From NCBI GenBank assembly GCA_938015595.1, contig CALLPI010000015.1:1-64000 (forward strand): a stretch of 64,000 nt of DNA, read 5' to 3'. The notes under the pieces were generated by a model that was not told where the DNA came from, did no database searches, and was given only the letters and a program-made list of their open reading frames with translations. This document shows positions 34,359 through 42,633 of the stretch, piece after piece. The position numbers and the translations under genes are program-made. This stretch comes from an uncultured Saprospiraceae bacterium (GTDB lineage Bacteria > Bacteroidota > Bacteroidia > Chitinophagales > Saprospiraceae). Each line of letters begins with the position of its first letter. The stretch's first letter is position 1.

Positions 34359-35231
34359 TTGACTACCACTGAGCTTCTCCGAAAAGTTAGGTATCTGGAG
34401 CTAAAAGCCATGCGCGCCAGCCAGTTGTGGAGAGGGGGGCAGTTTCAGAGTGCTTTCAAAGGCACGGGTATTGCCTTTAGCGAAGTGCGCCCATACCAAT
34501 ATGGCGATGACGCACGCTACATAGACTGGAACGTGAGCGCGCGCGCCGGAAAACCCTACGTCAAGTGCTTTGAAGAAGAAAAGGAACTCTCTATCACCCT
34601 CATGACCGATCTGAGCGGGTCGGCGGCCTTCGGCTTGGCGCATGCTACAAAACGAGATTTACAAAATGAAATTGCCGCCATACTGGCTTTTTCCGCCTTG
34701 CAAAACAACAATCGGGTGGCCCTGCTGGGATTCAGCGACCAATTGGAATACTATTTGCCGCCTGGTAGAGGCAGAGCGCAATTGCTGCGTATTTTGGAGG
34801 CCTTGGTTGCCCATGTGCCGCGTAGCAGAGGTACAGACATAGGCCATGCACTGGAGCACTTGAACCGCTTGGCTCCAAAATCGAGCGCCGTATTTATGCT
34901 TTCTGACTTTGACGATCGAGACTACGAGCGCGCCCTCTTGCTAAGTGCCTTGCGGTATGATGTAACTGGCATCATGGCGTATGACCTCGTAGAGTGCTCG
35001 TTGCCTAATGCGGGAATGATACGCGCAATGGATGCCGAAACTGGCCGCACCTTTTGGATAGATACCATCTCGCCGGCAGTACGGCAATCGCACCATCAGC
35101 AATTCTTATTTCGGCAGCGCTACTTCCTTCAAGCCTTCAGGCAGGCTGGAGCACGCGCCATTCAGATAGCCACCCACGAACGCCCTGAAGTAAAACTAGT
35201 TGCTCTTTTTGCAGGGCGCTTCAAGGGCTGA
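34359..35231 (+). CDS. DUF58 domain-containing protein
   Basis: A 290-residue protein of the DUF58/von Willebrand A-like family. The N-terminal ELLRKVRYLELKAMRASQLWRGGQFQSAFKGTGIAFSEVRPYQYGDDARYIDWNVSAR is the family signature. A VWA-like core follows with MTDLSGSAAFG (MIDAS-like DxSxS), and SRGTDIGHAL. The first ATG in frame is at 34410, inside the conserved region, so initiation is inferred at TTG 34359. It lies 3 bp after the PorE-like stop. Family members usually accompany a MoxR ATPase and BatA/BatB-type VWA proteins; none is visible here. Confidence 0.85.
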   Translation: MTTTELLRKVRYLELKAMRASQLWRGGQFQSAFKGTGIAFSEVRPYQYGDDARYIDWNVSARAGKPYVKCFEEEKELSITLMTDLSGSAAFGLAHATKRDLQNEIAAILAFSALQNNNRVALLGFSDQLEYYLPPGRGRAQLLRILEALVAHVPRSRGTDIGHALEHLNRLAPKSSAVFMLSDFDDRDYERALLLSALRYDVTGIMAYDLVECSLPNAGMIRAMDAETGRTFWIDTISPAVRQSHHQQFLFRQRYFLQAFRQAGARAIQIATHERPEVKLVALFAGRFKG

Positions 35232-35443
35232 ACTTGCCAGATCTTTTCCATGAGGATGCTGATGTGAAAATCGGCCATTGCTTTCGATTACGATATCTCT
35301 GTCTTCAACGTGCCTTTGGGCACCTCTCATGGGTTGACGATGGTCTTGATGTTCGATGCAATAAGGCGCTGGCATTTTATCAAAGCTTGCCTTTGCTCGG
35401 TAACATTTTGTGCGTCTTGCAATTTTTGTGTGAATCAATATTA
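35232..35443. other. Intergenic flank of the transposase remnant
   Basis: No gene or signal I can support. The DNA is moderately AT-rich toward the right edge, where it joins the degenerate transposase. It may include further insertion-sequence debris, but no motif confirms that. Confidence 0.3.
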
Positions 35444-35760
35444 GTTTAAATGCTCAAAAAAACTTTGGTGTGATTTTGGCAGCCAGTCTTTTTATACGAT
35501 CAATTCGAGGCTTTTGCTGGGTTCGTTATTTTTGATAACCAGCCCCATGCAACAAGCGGTTACAAAAGAGAAAACGACCACAATAATTAGGGTTTGCCAA
35601 TTTTTGGAGACATTTCAGCCTGGTCTTGTGAAAATAAAACCCCGTAGATTTAAGGTGCTTGAACAGCGTTTCGATCTCAAAGCGGCATTCTTAGTAGTGG
35701 CAGGCTTCGTATCCCAAATCCACGTTGGTCAGCAGAAAAAGGGATGCGGTTTTTACAGCA
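35444..35760 (-). pseudogene. Decayed IS4-like transposase C-terminal fragment
   Basis: Translating the minus strand gives LFLLTNVDLGYEACHY, a stop, then ECRFEIETLFKHLKSTGF and YFHKTRLKCLQKLA. The R-(3)-E-(6)-K spacing of the IS4-family YREK signature is intact (R of ECR, E of EIE, K of HLK), with a tyrosine just upstream. The frame has a stop inside the motif, another stop after GAGYQK, and likely frameshifts further on (HQSFFEHLN in another frame). The N-terminal half and terminal repeats are absent. The fragment abuts the 5' flank of the exonuclease gene. Confidence 0.7.
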
Positions 35761-35878
35761 GGAGAGCAGCGGGATTTGGCGGGCGTGTAACTTGTTTTCC
35801 GCGCTTGAAGGCTTAGCCCTTCATGAAGAATATGTTTTGAAAAAAAACCATCTCATCTTTCTGTTTGTTTTAGCCTGC

Positions 35879-36895
35879 ATGGCGCTCATTCAATTTACTG
35901 AAAGAGGCATTTATTGCCCACAAGCTGATGTATATATTGACCCCTGGCTGCCAGTAGACAAAGCCTTGATTACGCACGGCCACAGCGACCACGCCCGCTG
36001 GGGGCACCGGCATTACTTGTGTACACATGCAGCGCGCCCGGTCATTGAGTATCGCTTAGGCCATATTGCGGTGGAGAGCGTACACTGGGGTGAGCCAGTG
36101 TACATCCACGGTGTGCGCTTCAGTTTTCATCCGGCAGGGCATATACCAGGCTCAGCGCAGATCCGGGTAGAGCACAAGGGCGAGGTGTGGGTCATTTCGG
36201 GCGACTACAAAACCGCGCCCGACGGTCTGGGCGAGCCGTTTGAGCCTTTGACCTGCCATCATTTTGTCACGGAGAGTACTTTTGGCTTGCCCGTGTATCG
36301 CTGGCGCAGCCAGTCAGAGATAATGCAGGACATCAATACCTGGTGGCAATGCAACCAAGCCCAAGGCAAAACCAGCGTGCTCATTGCCTACGCATTGGGC
36401 AAGGCGCAGCGCATATTATCCAATCTGGAACCCTCCATTGGTCCGATCCTGACGCATGGCGCCGTAGAAAACATTAACGAGGTACTGCGTACTCAAGGGC
36501 TGCGCCTGCCGCCTACCCAGCGCGTAGAGGCCGCCCTGAACAAACATCTGTGGCCTCAGGCTCTGGTGCTGGCGCCACCCTCGGCACTGAATACGCCATG
36601 GATAAGCCGCTTTAAGACAGCTTCTATTGGCATTGCCTCAGGTTGGATGGCGCTGCGGGGTGCTCGCCGGCGGAGGGCTGCTGACCGGGGTTTTGTGCTT
36701 AGCGACCACGCCGACTGGCCTGGGCTGCAACAAGCCATTGCCGCTACTGGTGCAGAGTACGTGTACGTCACACATGGCTATACTGACATCTTTACCCAGT
36801 ATCTGCGCCAATGCGGCCTGCAAGCCCAGGCAGTAGATACGCGCTTCAGCGGCGAGTCGCTGGATGTACCCGAACCTGAAACAGAAGCACCATGA
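35879..36895 (+). CDS. Ligase-associated DNA exonuclease (metallo-beta-lactamase fold)
   Basis: A 338-residue MBL-fold nuclease of the ligase-associated exonuclease family. Metal-binding HxHxDH is seen as THGHSDHARW; other fold motifs are FHPAGHIPGSAQI, VISGDYKTAPDG, and the beta-CASP-like C-terminal region GFVLSDHADWPGL and YVTHGY. The start at 35879 (MALIQFTERGIYCPQADVYIDPW) fits the family N-terminus; upstream in-frame residues overlap the transposase remnant and are ignored. Its stop overlaps the ligase start by ATGA. The helicase (Lhr-like) and phosphoesterase genes that often complete this set are absent here. Confidence 0.88.
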   Translation: MALIQFTERGIYCPQADVYIDPWLPVDKALITHGHSDHARWGHRHYLCTHAARPVIEYRLGHIAVESVHWGEPVYIHGVRFSFHPAGHIPGSAQIRVEHKGEVWVISGDYKTAPDGLGEPFEPLTCHHFVTESTFGLPVYRWRSQSEIMQDINTWWQCNQAQGKTSVLIAYALGKAQRILSNLEPSIGPILTHGAVENINEVLRTQGLRLPPTQRVEAALNKHLWPQALVLAPPSALNTPWISRFKTASIGIASGWMALRGARRRRAADRGFVLSDHADWPGLQQAIAATGAEYVYVTHGYTDIFTQYLRQCGLQAQAVDTRFSGESLDVPEPETEAP

Positions 36896-38496
36896 GAGCT
36901 TTTGCCGAGTTGTTTCTGCAGGTGGATCAAACCAATAAGACCAACGACAAAATAGATGCGCTGGCTGCATTTCTTACTTCGGCGCAGCACGAAGATAAAC
37001 TCTGGGCGGTAGCCTTGTTTTGCGGGCGACGCCCTCGCCGCACCGTCTCTACCACCCTGCTGCGCCAGTGGGCTGCTGAGGCTGCCGGCCTGCCACTCTG
37101 GCTTTTTGAAGACAGCTACCACATCGTAGGTGATTTGGCCGAGACCATCGCCTTGGTATTGCCGCCGGCTAAAACCCTCCAGGAGCATTCGCTGCGCTAT
37201 TGGATAGACCGCATGCGCAGCCTGGAGCATGCCGATGACCTTGAGCGAAAAGCTACTGTGCTCGAAGCTTGGCAATCGCTGGATTACAGCGGGCGCTTCA
37301 TTTTCAATAAGCTCATCACCGGCAATTGGCGCGTGGGTATCTCTACCAAAATGGTGGCCAAGGCCATTGCCAAAGCCTATGCTATAGATCAAAACGTAGT
37401 GTTGCATCGCCTTTCAGGGCAGTGGTCGCCCGATGACCTAAGTTTTGATCAACTCATCCTCGGCCAACAGGCTTCCGACGATTATTCTAAGCCCTATCCG
37501 TTCTGTCTGGCATACCCATTGGAGGAAGCACCCTGCTCTCTTGGTGCACCTACCGACTGGTATGCCGAGTACAAGTGGGATGGCATCCGGGGGCAAATAA
37601 TCCGCCGTGCTGGCGAGTTGTATGTTTGGAGTCGGGGTGAGGAACTGGTCACGGAAAAATACCCAGAGTACGAGGTCTTGCGCACGGTGCTGCCCGACGG
37701 CACAGTGCTGGATGGCGAGATCATTGCTTGGCGCAACGAGGCTCCCCTCCCTTTTGCCGCCCTGCAAACGCGCATTGGCCGCAAAAATGTGAGCAAGAAG
37801 CAATTGCAAGACACTCCGGTGATCTTTATCGCTTACGATTTGCTAGAGTATCAGGGGCGCGATATCCGTCATCTACCATTTCATCAGCGCCGTCATTGGC
37901 TGGAGCAGTTGGTAGCAGTTGCTCAAGCTCCTTGTCTGTTGCTTTCGCCCCGGGTGCCTTTCCTGCATTGGGAAGCCCTGGAAGCGCTGCGTCTCGATGC
38001 AAAGGCCATAGGTGCGGAGGGCTTGATGCTCAAGAAAATAGACTCTACGTACAAAACCGGGCGCAAGCGCGGCGACTGGTGGAAGTGGAAACTCCCTCCT
38101 CTCAGCGTGGATGCTGTACTCATTTACGCTCAGCAGGGGCATGGCCGCCGGGCCAATCTCTTTACTGATTTTACCTTTGCTGTATGGCGTGGCGAGGAGC
38201 TAGTGCCGTTCACCAAGTCATATTCTGGCCTCACCGACGAAGAGTTTCGCGAAGTAGATGCCTGGATACGCCGCAATACTCTAGAGCGCTTTGGCCCTGT
38301 GCGCGCCGTAAGGCCAGAGTTAGTGTTCGAGATTGCTTTTGAGGGTATTCAAAAAAGTACGCGCCACAAGTCGGGCATAGCCTTGCGATTTCCTCGCATG
38401 CTTCGCTGGCGCAAGGATAAAAAAGCCACCGAAGCCAATCACCTCAAAGACTTGTTGCGTTTACTTGGGGATGAGTGTTTGGAAGCTGGACTTTAG
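36892..38496 (+). CDS. ATP-dependent DNA ligase (LigB-like bacterial type)
   Basis: A 534-residue ligase. An N-terminal DNA-binding domain covers ~1-200. The adenylation domain carries motif I YAEYKWDGIRGQ with K228 as the AMP-accepting lysine, motif III VLDGEIIAW, motif IV AEGLMLKKIDSTYKTGRK and motif V WWKWKLPPLSVDAV. An OB-fold C-terminus follows (LVPFTKSYSGLTDEEF; VFEIAFEGIQKSTRHKSGIALRFPRMLRWR). It is translationally coupled to the exonuclease, indicating a joint repair role. This is additional to the NAD-dependent LigA expected elsewhere in the genome. Confidence 0.94.
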   Translation: MRAFAELFLQVDQTNKTNDKIDALAAFLTSAQHEDKLWAVALFCGRRPRRTVSTTLLRQWAAEAAGLPLWLFEDSYHIVGDLAETIALVLPPAKTLQEHSLRYWIDRMRSLEHADDLERKATVLEAWQSLDYSGRFIFNKLITGNWRVGISTKMVAKAIAKAYAIDQNVVLHRLSGQWSPDDLSFDQLILGQQASDDYSKPYPFCLAYPLEEAPCSLGAPTDWYAEYKWDGIRGQIIRRAGELYVWSRGEELVTEKYPEYEVLRTVLPDGTVLDGEIIAWRNEAPLPFAALQTRIGRKNVSKKQLQDTPVIFIAYDLLEYQGRDIRHLPFHQRRHWLEQLVAVAQAPCLLLSPRVPFLHWEALEALRLDAKAIGAEGLMLKKIDSTYKTGRKRGDWWKWKLPPLSVDAVLIYAQQGHGRRANLFTDFTFAVWRGEELVPFTKSYSGLTDEEFREVDAWIRRNTLERFGPVRAVRPELVFEIAFEGIQKSTRHKSGIALRFPRMLRWRKDKKATEANHLKDLLRLLGDECLEAGL

Positions 38497-38679
38497 CCGT
38501 TGGTGTTCTCTATCAAATGGCGCAAAAGAGATGTCTTGTCGAAGACAATAGGTGAAGGCGATTCAGTGCCTCCTGTGGCTTATAACTTTTGATGTCGAGT
38601 TCGAGTAAAAATACGTACAACATTCTTTTTAAGAAAAGATGCGATCAGCCGTAGCTATTTCGCTTTCTCCTTTGCGAGT

Positions 38680-39930
38680 ATGAATGTACAAGTCCGATCT
38701 TCTTCTCCTCACTTATTTGCAGCCTATGTCATCGGCGGCGGCGCAGCGGGTTTTTTTGCAGCTATACGCTGCGCTGAATTATACCCCGAAGCGCAAGTCA
38801 CGCTTCTGGAGCGCGGCAAAGAAGTGTTGGGCAAAGTGAAGATATCCGGCGGTGGGCGCTGTAACGTGACCCACGCTTGCTTCGTGCCCAAGGAACTGAT
38901 CAAGCACTATCCTCGTGGCAGCAAGGAGTTGTTGGGGCCGTTCACCCGCTTTGCTTGTGGCGACACTATGGAGTGGTTTGAAAGTCGGGGTGTGTCGCTC
39001 AAAGTTGAAGAGGATGGCCGGGTGTTTCCAGCGTCTGACGACTCCCAATCTGTCATAGATTGCCTTGTACAGGCTGCTCGCCAAGCTGGTGTGCGCATAT
39101 GGACCAGTTGCCGCGTGGATGGCCTCCATCCACCCGACCGCCCAGACCAGAAATGGAAGATACAAACTACCGCCGGCCTATTGGAAGCTGATCGCGTGCT
39201 GATAGCCACTGGTAGTAATCCGCGCATGTGGGAGGCGCTGGCACAGCTGGGACATAGCATAGTAGAGCCCGTTCCTTCGCTGTTTACCTTCAATATACAA
39301 GATGTACGCATCAAAGACTTGCAGGGGCTTTCTGTGCCCAATGCCATAGTCAGGCTGCCGCAGCATGGTCTGGAATCCAGCGGGCCGCTGCTTGTCACGC
39401 ATTGGGGTTTGAGTGGGCCGGGCATCCTGCGGTTGTCAGCCTGGGGGGCGCACTTGCTGGCTCAATGTCGTTATCGTTTTGCCCTTCAAGTAAACTGGAC
39501 GGGCCTGGCTATTCAGGAAGTCGAAAGTGAACTTGATGCCCTTCGCGCGCTACAAGGCAAGCGGCAGATATTGGCGCATCCCTTGTTTGGCATACCGCAG
39601 CGCCTTTGGAAGTCGCTGTGTAGTGCTGCATTAAAACCCCGATACACCCTGCGCTGGGGTGATCTTGACCGGACTACCCGTCAGGCGTTGTGCCATCAGT
39701 TGTGTGCCGGTGTTTTTGAAGTGAGTGGCAAGAGCACCTTCAAGGAGGAGTTTGTCACAGCCGGTGGTGTGGACCTTCGGGAAGTGGATTTCAAGCGCTT
39801 TGAGAGCAAACGTCACCCAGGGTTATTCCTAGCCGGTGAAGTGCTTGACATTGACGCCATTACGGGCGGCTTCAACTTTCAGGCAGCTTGGACAGGAGGC
39901 TGGATTGCCGGCGAGGCCATGGGGCGATAA
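38680..39930 (+). CDS. NAD(P)/FAD-dependent oxidoreductase, HI0933/YhiN family
   Basis: A 416-residue flavoprotein. The Rossmann motif VIGGGAAGFFAAIRCAEL is followed by VTLLERGKEVLGKVKISGGGRCNVTHA, the defining HI0933 signature. The C-terminal FVTAGGVDLREVDFKRFESKRHPGLFLAGEVLDIDAITGGFNFQAAWTGGW is also family-specific. The cellular role is poorly defined. It starts 183 bp after the ligase stop, and that gap shows no clear signal. A decayed sequence follows directly. Confidence 0.92.
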   Translation: MNVQVRSSSPHLFAAYVIGGGAAGFFAAIRCAELYPEAQVTLLERGKEVLGKVKISGGGRCNVTHACFVPKELIKHYPRGSKELLGPFTRFACGDTMEWFESRGVSLKVEEDGRVFPASDDSQSVIDCLVQAARQAGVRIWTSCRVDGLHPPDRPDQKWKIQTTAGLLEADRVLIATGSNPRMWEALAQLGHSIVEPVPSLFTFNIQDVRIKDLQGLSVPNAIVRLPQHGLESSGPLLVTHWGLSGPGILRLSAWGAHLLAQCRYRFALQVNWTGLAIQEVESELDALRALQGKRQILAHPLFGIPQRLWKSLCSAALKPRYTLRWGDLDRTTRQALCHQLCAGVFEVSGKSTFKEEFVTAGGVDLREVDFKRFESKRHPGLFLAGEVLDIDAITGGFNFQAAWTGGWIAGEAMGR

Positions 39931-39944
39931 ACGGCTATGCAAGA

Positions 39945-40317
39945 GCAACCCTGCCACTGGCAGGAAGTTTACCGCCACGGTGGTCAAGATTGCCAATATA
40001 GACACTCCTGACGACCGCCTGCTCACCATCCAGGTTTTCTACCCCAAAGGTGCCTCAGTAAAATACATAGCCAAAGACATGGAGGTTAAACTCTCCGGTG
40101 CCGCCGATAGCAATAAAGAAAATGCTACGCCCTATGGCTTTGTGAATGGCAAAGCCAGCCCCGATTTTGCTCTTGAAGTTACCCAATGGAAAGCTACTAC
40201 CAACACCAGAGCTATCATCTCTCCGGCAAGATTTACGGAGTGCTGCCCGAAGTGAAATCCCTAGAGCGCTCCACCAAAGTCCATCGCTTTGAGATCGGAA
40301 CGTTTGAAAACGTATAA
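39945..40317 (+). pseudogene. Frameshifted remnant of an unidentified gene
   Basis: A plus-strand frame with good codon use but no start reads KFTATVVKIANIDTPDDRLL, then TIQVFYPKGASVKYIAKDME and DFALEVTQWKATTNT up to about 40205. The reading then continues coherently in another frame as SYHLSGKIYGVLPEVKSLER and ending FEIGTFENV with TAA at 40315-40317. One indel near 40200 would join them. No initiation codon precedes it and it abuts the flavoprotein stop, so it looks like a 5'-truncated, frameshifted gene. I do not recognise the family. Confidence 0.5.
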
Positions 40318-40550
40318 GTGGAGATTATCCAGGAGTGAATCTCTGTACCGCTTAGCGAATGGGGGGGCTTCACGCAAGCCATGGAGGTGGCCTTCAAGGC
40401 TTCTTCTTTACCTTGGAAGAGCTGTCTAAATATCCGAAACAACATGAAGCCGCTCTGGCTGAATCCTTGCCCCCTCATCAGCAAACCCTAAGGCACAAAC
40501 CAATCATGAGAGCCTACTTTCTTTGCCAAGCGTAAATGAACGCTGTATTC
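40318..40550. other. Degenerate spacer before the DUF5689 gene
   Basis: A frame reading ISVPLSEWGGFTQAMEVAFKASS after two stops suggests further decay of the preceding remnant. No terminator with a T-run was found. Confidence 0.3.
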
Positions 40551-42590
40551 TCAATTTACTACATCATTCAGATTCCTGATAATCAGTTGCGCGTCATTGA
40601 ACTGAGACACCACTGCAGTGATGGTAACTGCAGCCGTAGGCACGTTGCTGCTGGCAAAAGAAGCTGCTGAACGAGTAAACATAACCATGGTAGCTGTGCC
40701 GTCGGTGATGTTTTTACTGCCGCTGTATGTGCCGCCCTGCGGGAAGGTGACGCCAGTGACGCGTACCAGAGTGGACTCCCAAGTTTCCGAGTTGGTCAAT
40801 ATTTGTGCAATGGTGGCGTTACGGGGCGTGGGCAGCATACCGGTACCAGGGCTGGATGCATTGGCGTTAGGTACATTGTTAAGCTGGAGAAGGCCATTGA
40901 ATTGCGAGATTTCCGCACCCCCGATATTGACAACCAGCGAATCGCCGAGATTGAAGTTGTGAGCTGCTGCGAAGCGTACTACGATACCACCGGTGGCGTC
41001 TTGTAGCACGAGGTTGCGCGAGTCCCAGTTGTTGTTGGTGCGATCGCTAATGACTACGCCGCGCACCTGCCGATTGGCGGGCGCATTGGTGTTAGAGCCA
41101 GTAAATAGAGCTCTGACTTGTGCCAGCGTCATCAAATTAGCGCCACCACCACCGCCACCACCACCACTGACTACCACGTCGGAAGGTGAGCGAATGATGA
41201 TCTGTGGATTGTCAAACTGGGATACCATGCCAGTGATGCTCACCGTGCCCATAGGCCAGTTTTGCCCAGAAAAGGTGGCCGCGCTGCGGGTGAACATTAC
41301 GATGGTGCCTGTGCCATCGTTGATGGTTACGCTGCCGCTATACGTACCGGCAGTACCGCCGCTAAGAGTAGCGTTTTCGATTTTAACCAGGGTGGACTCC
41401 CAGGCTTCCAGGTTAGTGTTGATTTGGGCTACTGTGGCTATGCGCGGTACGGGCAAAGTACCCATGCCTTTGGACACCGCCGAAGCCGCTGGTACATTGT
41501 TGAGTTGTAGTAGCCCGCGAAACTCCGAGAGTTCCAGGCCGCCTACACCGATCTCCACGCGCTCGCCCAAAGAGAAGCTGTGATTAGCCGTAAAACGCAC
41601 TACAATACCGCCACTGGCATCCTGGATAACCATGTTGCGCCCGTCAATGCTGGCCGTGGCACGGTCGGAAATGACTACGCCTTCGATAGACTTTCCGAAA
41701 GGCCCCGACGAAGATCCGCCGCCGTACAGCGAGCGCAGCGATGCTATGGTAATGACGTCGCCACCGGGGCTACCACCACCGGTACAGCGGCTACCAATCA
41801 TTTGTACATCGCTCGATTCGCGGATGAACAACTGCTTGGTCGTACCGAATACGCTGTAAATAGCCGTGACCGATCCGTTGCCTTTGGGCGTGAGGTCCAC
41901 TGCAAATGTAGCAAAGCCGCTGGTACGCAGCGTGATGGTGTTGCCGTTGCAGTCCTGGATAGTGCGATTGAGGGTACGACGTCCGGCAGCGTCAGCGTAG
42001 AGCTGGACGGTATCGGCGGGTACGAACTCCACGTTGTTGAGTTGCACCAGGGTGCTAATGTCATCTGGGCCAAGCTCTTGAATGGTTTTCACTTTGGGCG
42101 TTGGTATCATACCTTTCTTACCTCTAAAAATAAATGCCGCTGGGTTGACGATATTGCCCAGGCGCACAGATCCGGATTGAGTGTAGGTGTATCCGCCCAG
42201 TTGGGTCACACCGCTATTGTCGCCCAGTACCAGGCCTTTGCATTTGATGTAGATCTCGCGGCCAATAGGGAAGAAGTTGTACGCATTAGAAAGGCTATGC
42301 CGCACTTCAATGCCACCGGTTTCATCCTGTAGGATAAAAGCGTTGAAGAAGTTACCGGAGCGATCATCGGCTACCACCACGCCTTTGATGATTACATCGT
42401 CTTCGATGGCAGCGAAGGCTGCCGGCGCTACCAGGCGGCTCTTGAGTTGTGCGATGGTCGTATTGGCAGTCAGGCCGGGGTCTTCACCTTCGAGGGGCGG
42501 CTCATCAAAGTTGAGATCCACGCAAGAAGACAAGTAAAAGGCCGCCCACGTAAGTAGCGAGAAGGCAAACAAGCGAGTGGTGATTTTCAT
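40551..42590 (-). CDS. DUF5689-domain lipoprotein with three OB-like repeats
   Basis: A 679-residue surface or envelope lipoprotein (signal ending in FYLSSC, C23). Three related modules of about 200 residues follow: ~40-265, ~275-480 and ~485-679. Each contains (K/Q)GVV(V/I)(S/A)D.., (I/L)QD.(T/S)GGI.VR, and QLNNV, the DUF5689 pattern with an OB-like fold. The second and third are very alike and are joined by Gly-rich linkers, including eight consecutive Gly encoded by GGT/GGC. It is 43 bp from the TonB receptor on the same strand, likely its cell-surface partner. Confidence 0.85.
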   Translation of the reverse strand: MKITTRLFAFSLLTWAAFYLSSCVDLNFDEPPLEGEDPGLTANTTIAQLKSRLVAPAAFAAIEDDVIIKGVVVADDRSGNFFNAFILQDETGGIEVRHSLSNAYNFFPIGREIYIKCKGLVLGDNSGVTQLGGYTYTQSGSVRLGNIVNPAAFIFRGKKGMIPTPKVKTIQELGPDDISTLVQLNNVEFVPADTVQLYADAAGRRTLNRTIQDCNGNTITLRTSGFATFAVDLTPKGNGSVTAIYSVFGTTKQLFIRESSDVQMIGSRCTGGGSPGGDVITIASLRSLYGGGSSSGPFGKSIEGVVISDRATASIDGRNMVIQDASGGIVVRFTANHSFSLGERVEIGVGGLELSEFRGLLQLNNVPAASAVSKGMGTLPVPRIATVAQINTNLEAWESTLVKIENATLSGGTAGTYSGSVTINDGTGTIVMFTRSAATFSGQNWPMGTVSITGMVSQFDNPQIIIRSPSDVVVSGGGGGGGGANLMTLAQVRALFTGSNTNAPANRQVRGVVISDRTNNNWDSRNLVLQDATGGIVVRFAAAHNFNLGDSLVVNIGGAEISQFNGLLQLNNVPNANASSPGTGMLPTPRNATIAQILTNSETWESTLVRVTGVTFPQGGTYSGSKNITDGTATMVMFTRSAASFASSNVPTAAVTITAVVSQFNDAQLIIRNLNDVVN

Positions 42591-42633
42591 AAAGCGAATC
42601 TCGTTTTTTTTTAGAAGATGTAAAGCCGGTAAA

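Noticed and set aside
33731..34411. 226-residue minus-strand frame at the end of the PorE-like gene
   Set aside because: It is antisense to the well-supported OmpA and DUF1573 domains and has no signature.
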